Assembly: GCF_019925205.1 (NCBI RefSeq)
Contig: NC_083560.1
Span: forward strand, 148,262,526-148,326,525
DNA from: Metopolophium dirhodum
Lineage: Eukaryota > Arthropoda > Insecta > Hemiptera > Aphididae
Direction of reading: 5' to 3'
DNA: 64,000 nt
Shown: piece by piece, positions 52,031 to 64,000 of the stretch
How the letters are laid out: every line of letters begins with the position of its first letter
Position numbering within the stretch: position 1 is the stretch's first letter
Made by a program: the position numbers and the translations under genes
The notes under the pieces: model-generated
The model's database searches: none
What the model was told of the DNA's origin: nothing
The model's input: only the letters and a program-made list of their open reading frames with translations

Positions 52031-52130
52031 ATGAATTTTGTTCTACGAAAGTACATCCAAAAATGTACAGTGATAGGATTTCTACATTATGTTGTAAGTA
52101 ATGTATTATTAAGAATGGTGAGTGTCTCAA

Positions 52131-52956
52131 GTGGGTGCGTATGAATTCATATTTTTTTCAGAGTGGAACTTTGTTAAGTATCTTTTCAGTTAGCACTATG
52201 TTACATAATTCGTATCAACATTTCTAATGTAGAATCACAAAAAAGAGTTGCGCATTTTACGTGTTCACGCAATGTATACGTTAAGTTCATTCACTTTCAA
52301 AATTTGATAAAATTCATTTTCCCGATATTGAGAACTTTAACTTTAGTGCTTAATATCTTTATAAGCTTAGGCTATTATTGTTTTTTTTCATTTTTTTTCT
52401 ATTAAGAAAAGTATTGAAATAATTCTTTGAATATATAATAAAAATTAAATAAAATTAAAATATTTATCAACTTTAAATATATTATAATAATAAATGTAAT
52501 ATTAGAAAATTATTTAAATAATTTTTTTAAATATAAAATTTAAAATTAAATCAAGTGGTGTTTAAATAACTGAGTATAAAATAAAAAAATTAAATAAAAG
52601 TAAAATATTTAAAAGACTGAGTATATAATAAAAAAATTAACATATGGAAAATATATAAATATATTTTTTAAATATAAACCAAAAAAAATGAAATAAGGTT
52701 TTTAAATAACTCTTGAGTATAAAATAAAAAATTATATAAAAGTAAAATATTTAAATAACTATTTGAGTATAGAAAAAAATGTAATATAAGAAAAATATTA
52801 AAATAATTTTTTACATTTAAAATAAAAAAAAATTAAAAAGAAAAGTTTATAAATATCTTCGAGTATATAATAAAAAATTAAAATATTGAAATAACTGAGT
52901 ACATAATAAAAGATTAAATAAAAGTAAAATATTATAAGTTATAATATGTAACAAAA
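52131..52956. other. Low-complexity AT-rich DNA
   Basis: 52440-52950 is built of degenerate repeats of the kind AAATATTTAAATAACTGAGTATA with A-rich spacers, about 60-75 bp apart. No gene. Confidence 0.6.
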
Positions 52957-55900
52957 TTAATCACATCTAACAAAAAATAATGCATGAGGCGGTATTTCAA
53001 TTCTTTCTGATTTCAGAACATTTATTTTTCTGCAAAGATCGTCATGCACCTCCCAAAATCCATTTGCACGACGAACATATGACTTATAATGGCCCATGGA
53101 ACCAACGTCCGAGTTTATAAACGCAATAGCCGCTACAAATCTGAAACTGTTAATACAAAATATGGCTTTTTAGAACATTTTAATAAAATATGTAAAAATA
53201 AAGAAAACATGAACTTATTTTTTATGAAAATACATGAATTAGGTATGAATCAAATGTAAATATTTTTACCTATGAGTTTCTATCAGTATTGTATCAGGCA
53301 GATCCTGTATTTTGCATTTAATTTCTTCTATTTTATTAGATGTTTTGATATTGGTCTCAATAAAGATATGTCGTCCTAGATGTTTTGTTACTGTTATTGT
53401 TCCATTACATCCATCTCTATAACATTTTCTGGTATAATGGCTTAATTGAGTTGGTTTCATACTGTCAATTGAATTTTGAAAATATTTGAACGATCCTAAA
53501 AAATTTATTGTTAAGACAATGCGTGTTATATTATTTTTATATTAATATTAATAACATATTCTATAAACCTGTAACTAATGTTCCCTGATCAATTGGGAAA
53601 AGTGGAATATTTGCCACCGATTGACCACATTTAAAATTATCACATGTATGATATTGAAAAATACTAGGGTCGTCAATAAACAGCTTATCGATAAAGATCG
53701 CCACATTAACTTGTGCATCCAACTCTGTCAACTCGCCAATAAGCTAATTTATCTTACAATAATCTCGAAGTACAATTATGCGTTCTTCGTAGAATTTTCT
53801 GTTTGCTCCTTCATTAACTAAATGGCTAGCTAATTTTGACGTTTTACATAACGCGTTTGTATCAATGTTATTAGAATATTCTTCAGAAACAAGATATGCT
53901 GAAGCCATTGCCTGTATTACTGAATCAAATGCGCAAGTATTTATGATTTGATACTTTTTTTTATCTTTCTGCAACCTTAAAGGTCGCATACAATTACCAT
54001 TTCTTATTAAATCGATTCTTTTTTTGGAAATTTTTTTGTTGATTTTTTGTTTCAATTTTATCTCCGGATGAGCGTCTAAATAAACGGTACGTTTCGCAGT
54101 GGTTTTTTTTATTATAGGGCTTGGTGGACTTGCTTTATTTCTCCAGTTTTCGAATTCTTGTTCTTCATGATAATTACTAATACTTGATCTACAATCGACT
54201 TCAGAATCAGAAATTCCACTTCCACTTGATTCACAATCAATTTTATCATGATTATTGGAAATTAACTCAACCTTACTACTGGGGAAATTAACTTGTATAG
54301 AACTATCTTTGATAGAATTGTTTAATTTCTTTTTCATTTATATTTTCATTCACAGCAGCAAGTTTAATGTCACCCCTGATTGCTCGTAAATGAGTCACTA
54401 AAAATTTATCTACGCGCATTCTTGCTGTTTTCTTTGATATTATCGACGTTTTAAGTGTAGAAAAATATCCCTCAACTCTAGAAGATGATGGCCTTGGTTT
54501 AGGTGAACCAAAATATTGCACCATAACGGCTGACCATAAAGGAAATTCACTACAAATTCTCATCAATGGTTTTATCAAGTCTGGACAATAAAGTGCGCTA
54601 ATTCTATCACCAACGACATTTGATTTATCTATTGATGAGAATTTGATTTCATCTAATGTATTTATTGTTGATTTAGTTTGTTGATTGTCCTCACATAAAT
54701 CCTTTGGGTTTTCTTCATCAATAAAAAATGTGTCTTCAATGCTTATACCTTTATAATCGTCTTTAGTGTTTTCATTAATTGAAATGTCTATGTTCCCTCG
54801 TGAAATAGACTCCATTAAATTCTTACGTGCATCTTCGGCAGGTGTATTTTTTAAATTATTGTCTACTCCATCCGTGTTAGCACATGCAACAATGATTATC
54901 ATTTCCAATGCACTTTTGAACATGTTTATATTTTGAGATTTAATGAGGAGACTAATACAACGAACATAAAAATCTTTTATAGGTTTACGTGCTGATAGAC
55001 ATTTCCATCGACATAACATATGTATGATATGTGCAACGTCTACCCGCACATAACACTCTGGAAGTAAGGATTTTTCACCGGTTAGAAAATCAAAACACAT
55101 GCTGTTGTATTCTTTTAAAGACTTTCAGTTGCAAAAAGCTCTTGTAATAGCACCAAGTAATGCTTTTGAGTAGTCACATACGCATTCATTTGGTATAATA
55201 ACAGTGTTAACCCAACTCGCCATCCAATAGTAAATAGATAGCATATCCTGCTTTTCAGATAGCTGTTGAGCTATTGGGACAGTTTGGTCTTCGATTTCTG
55301 CAACCATTTGGTATAAAAATATATTCGCTGATGTGATTTTACTTTTGGTTCGCATAATAGGTAGCACGAGAGATCCTGTAGCATCAACTGATATTGTCGT
55401 CCATGTCTTGCTACGTTTTGATTTATATATATGTTCTTGAGTAGGCAACCAATAATGACAAAAAAATGGATCACTACCAATACTGTGAATGGTCCCACTA
55501 TGTTCAACTTCGTGTTTTAAAGAAACTATACTATTAATGGGGTCATGTCCACCGATACTTAGTGTATTGTCTATGTATTGCTGTTTAGCTTTTCTGAGCA
55601 CAGAACTTTTGTATAAAATTGGTGGTTCTACTTCTCCATAATCAATTAATTTATCAACCGTCTTTCGTCGCCATTGACTAGCACCACTGTATATAATATC
55701 TTCACAGATTAAACTTCGTTTTGGTTGCTTTAAAAATCTTTTATTGGTGTGTTCAATACCTGTAGTGTTAATAGCTAAAAAATTTACTGTTACATTTTCT
55801 CCGGACTTTGGTTCGTTTTTAACCCCACCAAAAAAACTAGCACGGCAATTTTGATCACTGCATCGACCTTTAAATGAAACATAATCGCTATGTATAGGTT

Positions 55901-56042
55901 CTGGAACGACGTGGTGATATTTAACGGAAAATGAACATGGAAATCTATATTGTTCAAAAACATGATCTAAAAATACGTCAACCCATCCTTTTTGCAATTT
56001 CCAAACGTTTCGTGGTCCTATTTTAGTTGTTTGAAATGTCAT
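52957..56042 (-). pseudogene. MULE-like transposase fused to a ubiquitin-protease-like domain
   Basis: Main exon 53569-56042, then 53270-53495 and 52957-53146, with matching splice phases. The transposase part has TTISVDATGSLVLP, MVAEIEDQTVPIAQQLSEKQ and VIIPNECVCDYSKALLGAI, then RVDVAHIIHML and SSSRVEGYFSTLKT, as in MULE-type transposases. After a charged linker comes INTCAFDSVIQAM (Cys box) and, in the last exon, MGHYKSYVRR .. FWEVHDD (His box with acidic partner), the arrangement of C19 ubiquitin proteases. C-x-C-type zinc candidates lie between. Damage: an in-frame TGA at 55125, a frame change near 54320 and a TAG near 53744. Otherwise open. Confidence 0.7.
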
Positions 56043-56490
56043 TCTTGGCTTAATAGGCTCATATGATAGTTATGGTATGGTCACATTATAATTTTTTGCG
56101 TGTCTTTCATTTCGTTTCAAGCTTTTCATAGAAAATGATGTATCTATTAACAGAATAATAGAATATATAATAGTTTCAGTATGTTATTTTATCATAATAT
56201 AAAGTCATTTTTAACCCGTATAGTATTCTAGTATGTTAATTAAATCTAACGACATCTAAGTTTTTATCATAAGATCATACATTAAAATATGAATAATTTT
56301 CATTCAAATTTACTGCAATTATTATGTTTTGGCCCCCATTTTTTAAATTTTATATTTAGTATACAAATCATTACATTTTAATTTATAAGTATTTCTTTAC
56401 TTCTTTCAACATAATGATATTTTTGACAAGAAATTGCATACAAAGAATTGTACAAATAACAATTCTGAGAAAAGTAGGTCTGTCAGCCTA

Positions 56491-56732
56491 TACAGGGTCA
56501 TTCTGTTATCATGAAACACTCATTATTTCAAAAAGTATTAATGTTTTTGAAAATATTTTTTTACATAGTTTCAAGTTATTATAGTCAAATATTCTGCTTT
56601 GGAGTATGAATAAAAATTAAAATTAAAAAAAGTTGTTCTTTTAACAACTTGAAAAAATGTAAAAAAATATTTTCAAAAACATTAATACTTTTTGAAATAA
56701 TGAGTGTTTCATGATAACAGAATGACCTTGTA
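56491..56732. mobile_element. Tc1/mariner-like palindromic MITE
   Basis: Arms of about 70 bp beginning CAGGGTCATTCTGTTATC and ending GATAACAGAATGACCTTG are inverted copies, flanked by TA. The centre is A/T-rich. No coding. Confidence 0.7.
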
Positions 56733-58101
56733 TATTATTATAATACAATTATAAAATTATAAAAAAATAAATGAAATCCTTATTTTTCGTTTAAATCATA
56801 TCTAATATCACACCAATTTGAACTATATTAAAAAAGACTAAATTTATATTAGTTATATAGTTTTTTTTTTAAATTTACAATCATTAGCTATACAAATTTA
56901 AAATTTAAATTGTCTATCAAATAGCTCAAAAAGAGTAAAAATAAATAGCAATATATTATTATATAAATATTCTGAAAAATATCATGTAGCTATTCTTTTT
57001 TTGGGGGGTTTTACCAAAATTAAACATTGAATTTGTCAAAAAGTGGCAAAGTGACTGTGTAAAAATCTCTGTTTTTGAAGTTTTTTTCTCCGATGCTTTT
57101 GAAAACTACTAGGAATTTTAAATTTTGACCTCTTGGATGCACTAACTAGATTCACTTTATTTCACTTACCCACAAAAAAAGATAATGAAATTAAAATCCA
57201 GATAATTTGTATTGCCCCAAAAAGTGATGACAAACAGACCCATCGTAACCATAGTAACACCGAAAATGTGAGCGGTTCCATTTTCCGCCACATTATTTTA
57301 GACTGAAATTATGTCTATTTTCCTCCAATATTTTAGCTAGTGTTGTAGTATTACGTTCTGTATTATAAAGATAGAGTAAAGCTAGGATCCAGGGCTTGCA
57401 AACGTTATAACAACGTTATATTTTAACAAAAAAACGATTGAAATTTATAAACGTAATTATATAGGTAACGGAAAACGACAATAAAAAATAATTAAACACC
57501 GCAAAACAAAATATAACTATTAACAAAATATATATTATATCTCATTAAACAAAATATAACGCAAAACTTAATTTATAGAATATCATTGACCGAAAAATAA
57601 CGCAAAACGAAATATTTAAAAATCTATTTATTTAAAAGGTCTATTGGTTTTGTAGAAACACTTATTTCATTCGATAATCTAAGAATTGATTATATTATAT
57701 TTGCTTCCGGGCAATTGCCTACCCGAATTAGTTATTATTTTTAAAATTGTATATAGGTATTAACTGCACTATTTTAAATAAAGATAAACGCAAAACTTAT
57801 ATAACGTTTTAATTCTAAATAACGATGAACGCAAAAATTGCGTAAACTTTTAATTGTAAATAACATAAAGCAGAATTTTTTTTTCAAAACTAAGCCCTGC
57901 TAGGATCACATTTTTGGTTGATACATTCTGGTATCTACGGCTGAAAATATAATATCAATCGAATAAAATTGGTCAATAAAATAAATATAATATGACATCA
58001 ATGAAGGTCGGGTGCCATACGGTTAGGTATACCAAGTACCCCTAGATTGTAATGCGTAAACTTCAAAACTTTTTTAAGTTTCCTTATTACAACTATTGAA
58101 C

Positions 58102-59222
58102 TTCTTCTTTCTTCTTTCTTTCTTTCTGGGCTTTTACAGGCCTTTAAGGCCCATCGCCGCAACAACATATTGTTTCCATTCTTCTCTATCATTTGCACAT
58201 TCTTCTGCGTTTCTTACGTTCGGGAGTTTCAAGTCTTCCTTTACTCTATCCACCCATCTTTGTCTGGGGCGTCCTCGAGGCCTCTTAGTGTCGGGTTTCC
58301 ATTTAGTTATTGATCCAATCATCCCTTCTGACCTCCATACGTGTCCTGCCCAACTTATCCTCGTACTCTTCAGGGACCCAACAATTGTAGGTTCCTTGTA
58401 TAGATCATCCAATTCCCTGTTGCTTCTCACCTCATAGTCTCCATCGTTATTTCTTTTTGGACCGAAGATTTTCCTTAATATCTTTCTTTCGAAAACTCCT
58501 AACTTTCCTTCGTCCGATTTTGTCGTGGCCCATGTACTACATGCATACAGGGCAACCGGTTTGACTATGACTTTGTATAATGTTATTTTAGACTTTATTG
58601 ATAGTAATCTTGATTTGAAGAGTGGCATTAGACTATAGTAGCATCTATTTGCTGCTGTAATTCGATTTTTAACTTCTTCGTGGCTATTAGCACTTTCATT
58701 GATCTCTGTGCCCAGGTATTTGAAGCTCTGTACCCTTTCAAATTTGTGATCATCAACTTTTAAATAGCTAATATTGTGATTTCATCTCGATAGTATCATA
58801 TACTTTGTTTTTGAGTCATTTATCTTCAAACCAATCTCTTGACCTTCATTTAGTAGGATGCTAGTTGTATTTCTCAGATCGTCCTCTGATTCGGCAATGA
58901 GGATTATATCGTCAGCGTAAGCCACTACGGTTAGTTCGTCATTGTTGTTCATTTTTATTCCTTTGGCTTGGATTAGTACCTTTTGTACAACTGATTCTAA
59001 GGCGATATTAAACAAAACTGGCGATAGAGCGTCTCCCTGTTTGAGTCTGGTTGTCACTGGGAACTCATCTGATACCTCTCCTCCAAAACTTACTTTACTT
59101 TTGGACTCATATGCACACGCTCTTATCATTCTGACTAATTTTGCTGGTATTCCCATTTTATTCATGACATTCCATAATTTTTCCCTATTAATCGAATCGT
59201 ATGCTGCTTTGTAATCTATGAA
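58102..59222 (-). mobile_element. 5'-truncated RTE LINE with 13-bp target duplication
   Basis: The duplication ACAACTATTGAAC lies at 58089-58101 and 59223-59235. On the - strand the RT part (59225-58782) has DYKAAYDSINREKLW, TRLKQGDALSPVLFN and VAYADDIIL. After a frame change the C-terminal part (58628-58134) has ISWAGHVWRS and KRPRGRPRQRWVD. A GAAAG-type short repeat tail at the 3' end (58102-58130) fits RTE. The endonuclease is absent. Confidence 0.92.
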
Positions 59223-59430
59223 CAACTATTGAACAATGAGTATAATTATTATTCAATTTACAAAATTAATAATTATTTACTAACTACTATATTAGGTAGA
59301 TAATAATATTTTAATTTATTGATTAGTGTAACAAAAAAATATGTAATACCTAAGTTGTAAAAAATAAAAACCCAATAAGAAATATAGTGAGAAACATAAA
59401 ACTATTTATTTCAAAATAAAATATTTTTAC

Positions 59431-59764
59431 CGTGATCATCGATTATATTTTCATCATCAGAGTCTTCTTTGTCTAATGATTCTAATTGGTCACTTTCAAA
59501 GAAATTGTTTTCTGCAGGTAATGCGCTGACTTCAATTCCTAAATTAGACTTAACTTTGGAAAGAATGTCAAACCTATCATTTCTTACTAACGTGTATACA
59601 TAGTCACTGGTTATAACTTTCTGGTCTAATCTTTTTGCAGTATTCAAAATATCAGCAACACTCTGCCAACTTTTTGAAGACCAAGGAGGTAATTCACCTT
59701 TATCAGTTAATAAATTAACTTTTATAACTGCTTCTACAATCTCATCAATTCGTTTTGAAGCCAT
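59431..59764 (-). CDS. Probable first coding exon of the MULE/protease gene
   Basis: Starts MASKRIDEIVEAV and has GELPPWSSKSWQSVADIL and VYTLVRNDRFDIL, which I associate with the N-terminus of the same aphid transposase-like family. It ends in an acidic stretch at a CACG/GTAAAA donor (59430). It is on the same strand as, and upstream of, the exon at 56042. The join is inferred only. Confidence 0.5.
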
Positions 59765-60213
59765 ATTTAGTTAGCGTAACACCTATTTGATAAAAAAAAA
59801 ATATTTGACTAAGTAATGTTTTATTAAATTTATAAACTTAACACAGGTTAGGGCGGGTATTCATTAAAATTAAAAAGTCATTCCACTGTATAATAGATTT
59901 TTAGTGGGCCTCGAGATGTATGTAAATAATGCATTGGAAAATGATTACACCAAAAATAAAACATAAATTAGTAAGTAAATGAAGAAATATTGTATTAAAA
60001 ATAATTTAACTTAAATATTAGAACTATTAACTAATGAATATAAATAATAGTTAAATGGTTTCATAGATAATTAAAGTTAACTAAAAATTGGAATACTTAA
60101 CTTAGTTATGGATCATAATTAACTGGAATATATTTATAGAGTACTCTATCCTAAAAGTAATGCCAAAAGTCTAGAAAGCTAAAAACGTGGAAGCTGCTAA
60201 TACTATCTAAATC

Positions 60214-60340
60214 AGGCATGGATCTAGAACTAAAATGGTGGGGGGGGGGGGGTCATTTCTTCGATAGGATAAAAACACAATACACAATTAAAAAGTAAAG
60301 AAGGTAAATTATTAACTAAAATTAGAACTTTATTTATTAT
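60214..60340. mobile_element. hAT end fragment related to the element at 3813-5050
   Basis: CAGGCATGGATCTAGAACTAAAATGG followed by a G-run matches, with changes, the inverted right end of the 3813-5050 element for about 120 bp. No partner end was seen, so it is a truncated copy (the motif is quoted in two parts: CAGGCATGGATCTAG and AACTAAAATGG). Confidence 0.6.
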
Positions 60341-60809
60341 TGATAAGAGGACGTGGCACCCGAATGTGTTGTCTCCGTCTTACAAGTGCATAACATGGAA
60401 AATTTTACGATCAGCAGATCACGTTTAACTCCGTTAGATTAAAAATAAGAGTGAATTTACCTCTTATATAATTTAAAGGTAAGAATATTTTCTAGGCAAT
60501 CTCATAGGATTTTTATTATATTTTAATCTGAAGAGAGTTATGAGTATTTTAAAATTGTAAACATCTCGGCGTGGTCGGTTAATGTCTGTTAAGAGGACGT
60601 GATACCCGTATGCGTTGTCTCCGTCTTACAAATGGACAACATAGCAAACAACTATTTTGCGAGGGATAGAACCATTATCTTGGTATTTATAAAAGAATAA
60701 CAAAATTCCACAACGCATATAGGTAACAACTTTATATTTGTCGTAGCGTTTTTATTTTGCGTTAGAATTTACCTATTACTTTTGATAATTAAATTTAAAA
60801 AAAGGTGGG

Positions 60810-61790
60810 CAAGTGGATGTCGCTCTGCTGTACTGTAGGTTACAAGTGGGTCACTGTATGATGGATGGTATTAAATTTGATTTCAATGATATAATATCAT
60901 TGTATAAGAAAAACGATTCTGAGTGGAGACGGTATGTCAGTGTCTAGGTATATAACATTATAAACTTATCTATGGTAATAAAAAAAATATACCCATAATA
61001 GGTACCTATATGTCCTATAATAAATTCCAAATTAATCATATCACAATATCCATACTTATAACGCGTTATACATCAACAACAAACCCTGATACCATCATAG
61101 ATATATAATAGTGTACTTTAGAAGTTTCAAGTACCCACGAATAATATTATTTCTAATCACAACAAAATAACCAAAATAGTTATTCTAGGTTTTTTAATAT
61201 GTAATTTCATCCAAATTTGAACTTAAAATGACTATAAAAATAAACTGTGCTTGTGTATTTTATAGATTTTTTTTTAACAGAATTAACTACTTACATGGAA
61301 TCTTGTTTTAAATTTTCAATCCTTAGCTATAAAAACTGAACATTTTATAATTTATTAATTACAATGATTGATAATTTTCGAAATTTTGATAAATTCTGTC
61401 CAAATTTGATCTTTAAATGCTTATAAAAAAAAACTGTGCCTATGTATTTTTAATATTTTTCAACTGCTATTGTAAAAATATATCTGGAGTCTTGTATTAA
61501 ATTTTTTCACTTTTTGGCCCAACAGATAAAAACTAAAAAAATTGAAAACTGTAAATGCCTGTAAACAGCTCAAAAAGAGTCAAAATATTTTCAAAATTGT
61601 ACGATGTATAGGAAATGCTAATATAAACATTCAGTGAAATTTTCATGTATCCACAGTTATTCGTTTTTGAATTACAACTAAATAAGGAAATCGCTACATG
61701 AGAAATCGAGGGAATATCCAATATTGTAAAATTATGAACTTTAAACGCTCATAAAAATTTAATTTGACTTTCCGTTAGAGATTTTTTTAT
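60810..61790. repeat. Long copy of a dispersed repeat family
   Basis: 60815-60960 matches 43760-43915 inverted, and about 61010-61790 matches 32310-33100 inverted. Together these show that the two earlier pieces belong to one larger family. Internally, 61260-62100 contains related repeats of an AAACTGTG..TTTTTAATATTTTTCA kind. Confidence 0.7.
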
Positions 61791-62455
61791 TGATAAAGGT
61801 AGACAAACTTATGAGTAATCTTGTATTACATTTTCAAATCTTAGATTTAAAAAGAAAAATTTTTACGAATTCTTAACTCAAAATAATTTGCTTTTTTTCG
61901 TGATTTTTCATATTTTGTCAATTTTTCAACTTTAAATGCTTATAAAAAAAAACTGTGACTAAGGATTTTTAATATTTTTCATCTGCTTTTGAAACAATAT
62001 ACTAGGAGCCTTCTATTAAATTTTCAAGCTTTTTTATCCAACAAATAAAATTTTATTGATATTTTTAGAAAAAAAACTAAAAAAAAAATGGAAAATGAAA
62101 ATGTCCCTAAACAGTTCAAAATAATTCAAAATATTTTGAAAATGTTATCGTGTATAGAAAATGCAAATATAAACCAGTGAAATTTTCATGTATCTACGGT
62201 CATATGTTTTAAAGTTACACCAAAATCCAAAATCGATTTTTTGAAAAATATAAGTAGAAAATGAAAATATAAACATTCAGTATAATTTTAATGTATTTTC
62301 AGTTATTCGTTTTTAAATAACAACAAAATAACAAAATCGATTTTCTCCAAAACAGATTTTGCGTAAAAATACCCGTTGTTCCTTCATTTTTCTTTTGTTT
62401 TCCATGGCGCTTTTGAAAACTACTGAGAAGTTTTTTCTTTTAGTACCAACTAGAT

Positions 62456-64000
62456 TTAGACTTTAATTATATTTATGTTATGCAAATAATAAATACCTAA
62501 TAAGGTACCTTGTAATTGTCTATCAGTTGTTAAAAATAAAAGTAAAAACTTCCATAAAACTTTTAAACTTGAAGAAGTTATAAATAATAATGATATTTTT
62601 GGTGATATTGGGCACAAAAAAAACCACTCAAACATAATTGGGAAATTAATAGCCCCGCTCAGAATATAAAATATGATCAAAAAAATAATTTATAACATAT
62701 TGTTATAATTGATACAATTACAATTGCTACGAAATTTCTTTAAGCAACGATTGTTTACAATCTAAAAAATATATTATTCTGATAATCGTACAATTGTTTA
62801 AAAATTCCAAGTTACCGTGATCTGCCACTTGTCCTACGACGTGCGATTACAGTCGCCAATAACGTAACATTATATTTATTAGTTATTACATCTTATCACA
62901 CATAGCCAGTACTATGTAAAAACCCATAAAACAGTGAATAATTGTTATTGTCAACAAGAGGAGTGGAGTGGAGTGGAGAGGGCGGTGCGTGTCCAGAAAT
63001 AACATCTTTACGTCTAGATTTAGTTCAATCGTATTATAATAATTAATTTTTATTTGACAAAATCATTCAAAAAATTATTTTTATATTTTTAAACCTCACA
63101 TTTTTATAATAGTCATACTAGTAGATGACTAGTTGTAACAATGTAAATATACCTAGGTACCTATAATATTTTGTAATTATTGATTATACTTATGGTAGAT
63201 AAGTTATTATATTATAGTACTGATACTATTATTATTTTTATAATTTTGCATTAATAACCAATTTTTATTGGTTTATTTTATATTTTATTCACATACCTAT
63301 CTAAATATTAATTTTCAATTTATGTTATGATTTAATTTAATAGCCTCTAGAAGCACACTAAAAACCGTATATTAGCGATCTGCGTACATGTGTTTTAATT
63401 TCGAAAATAATGTACAGACCTCTTAAATTATAATTAAGATAATTAAGGTAATTAAAGGCAACTTACTATCTATTTTTTAAGAATATGGATATGTACCTAA
63501 TTAATTCTTAGTTATGATTTGTATGATAATTTATTAATACAATGAGAAGAGCGTTTCACACTAGAATATTTATTTCAAATAAGAGAAAAAAATCAGTAAG
63601 TTTACTGTAGTGTAAAATAAAAAAATAAGTAATTACATAATTTGAAAATAAGACATTTTATTCAAGCATAATATACTACTTATTCGTATTAATATGTTAA
63701 TTAAGTACTTACCGATCTTCAGTAATAGATATTAAATTATATCAATAGACTGCAATAGCACACGTCATTGTAGTCATGAGATTGTGACGATAATGATAAA
63801 TGGTAATATCATTATCAAAATAAAAAAAATATATAACATTTAGGATACATCTACATGATATGATTATCACATACAATAAAAATAAACATGAAGTTGAACA
63901 ATTCGACATTTGGCTTATTATTCAATTCTTCGTGTGAATTATTTTTATTTTTTATAGATATCATAAAAACTTGATAACACAATATTGTTTTTTTTAAATC
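62456..64000. other. AT-rich DNA without recognised features
   Basis: Only a short GGAGT tandem (62961-62978) and simple AT motifs stand out. No ORF, RNA gene or mobile-element end could be supported. Confidence 0.45.

Larger units (their letters stand above)
56043..59430. other. Probable intron of the MULE/protease gene, filled with repeats
   Basis: Holds the MITE at 56491-56732 and the LINE at 58102-59222. The rest (56740-58080) is AT-rich, with degenerate AACGCAAAAC-type short repeats near 57400-57860. No gene of its own. I did not find an acceptor before 56042 that matches the phase of the donor at 59430. Confidence 0.4.
59765..62455. other. Non-coding dispersed repeats
   Basis: Includes a hAT-type terminus at 60214 related to the element at 3813-5050, two copies of GTTGTCTCCGTCTTACAA (60368 and 60615) and a long dispersed repeat from about 60810. 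No credible gene. Confidence 0.55.

Noticed and set aside
51799..52101. ORF across direct repeats
   Set aside because: Explained by the 150-bp-period repeat; no protein-like features.
53621..53821. + strand ORF
   Set aside because: Shadow of the - strand MULE/protease gene.

Overview
This is eukaryotic, AT-rich, repeat-dense DNA, most likely from an aphid (Hemiptera). That inference rests on spliced genes with short AT-rich introns, frequent TAGGTACCTA-type simple motifs, many hAT/TIR elements and insect errantivirus env genes. I see no clear single-copy host gene; almost everything recognisable is mobile.

The main object is a complete Maverick/Polinton (adintovirus-like) element at 5850-23775. 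It has 103-bp terminal inverted repeats starting AGTAGTATAT and a perfect 6-bp target duplication, CTTAGC. It landed inside the env reading frame of an errantivirus/Gypsy retroelement (967-24520, + strand, 3' LTR 23924-24520). That Gypsy copy is also broken by two hAT elements (ending at 966, and at 3813-5050), and its 3' LTR abuts a MULE-like gene (24561-25860, - strand).

Polinton layout, left to right: a capsid block on the - strand with overlapping or touching ORFs (PLA2/pX-like protein, adenain-like protease, a duplicated-and-fused minor capsid protein, a 52-aa protein, major capsid protein); a 51-bp divergent promoter; a + strand block (packaging ATPase, DUF8207-like protein, chromodomain integrase); a convergent polyadenylation zone; a - strand replication block (protein-primed PolB, small coiled-coil ORFs, a TFIIS N-domain protein); a control region with two divergent TATA/Inr promoters around tandem repeats; a four-exon gene on +; then a PC4-like protein and a single-BIR (IAP-type) protein on -. 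Four ATGs in the replication block sit just behind a good 3' splice acceptor. All lie downstream of one TATA/Inr promoter that would give a 180-nt ATG-free leader ending in a GTAAGT donor. This suggests an adenovirus-like arrangement in which one leader is spliced alternatively to several ORFs.

Right of the Gypsy/Polinton nest are: an RTE-type LINE with one in-frame stop (26017-29037); a long palindromic MITE (29390-29726); a deleted hAT (30361-31993); an AT-rich repeat field; a two-gene unit of a Transposase_21-like protein (36958-39033) and an intact nine-exon DUF4806-type gene (39284-42621); a 616-bp palindrome (42783-43398); more hAT debris; a second, reversed errantivirus env (49330-51788) carrying a solo LTR; a MULE-like transposase fused to a ubiquitin-protease-like domain (52957-59764, - strand, two in-frame stops); a truncated RTE LINE with a 13-bp target duplication (58102-59222); and dispersed non-coding repeats to the end.

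All calls come from reading the sequence. No database search was run, so family names are recognition by motif.
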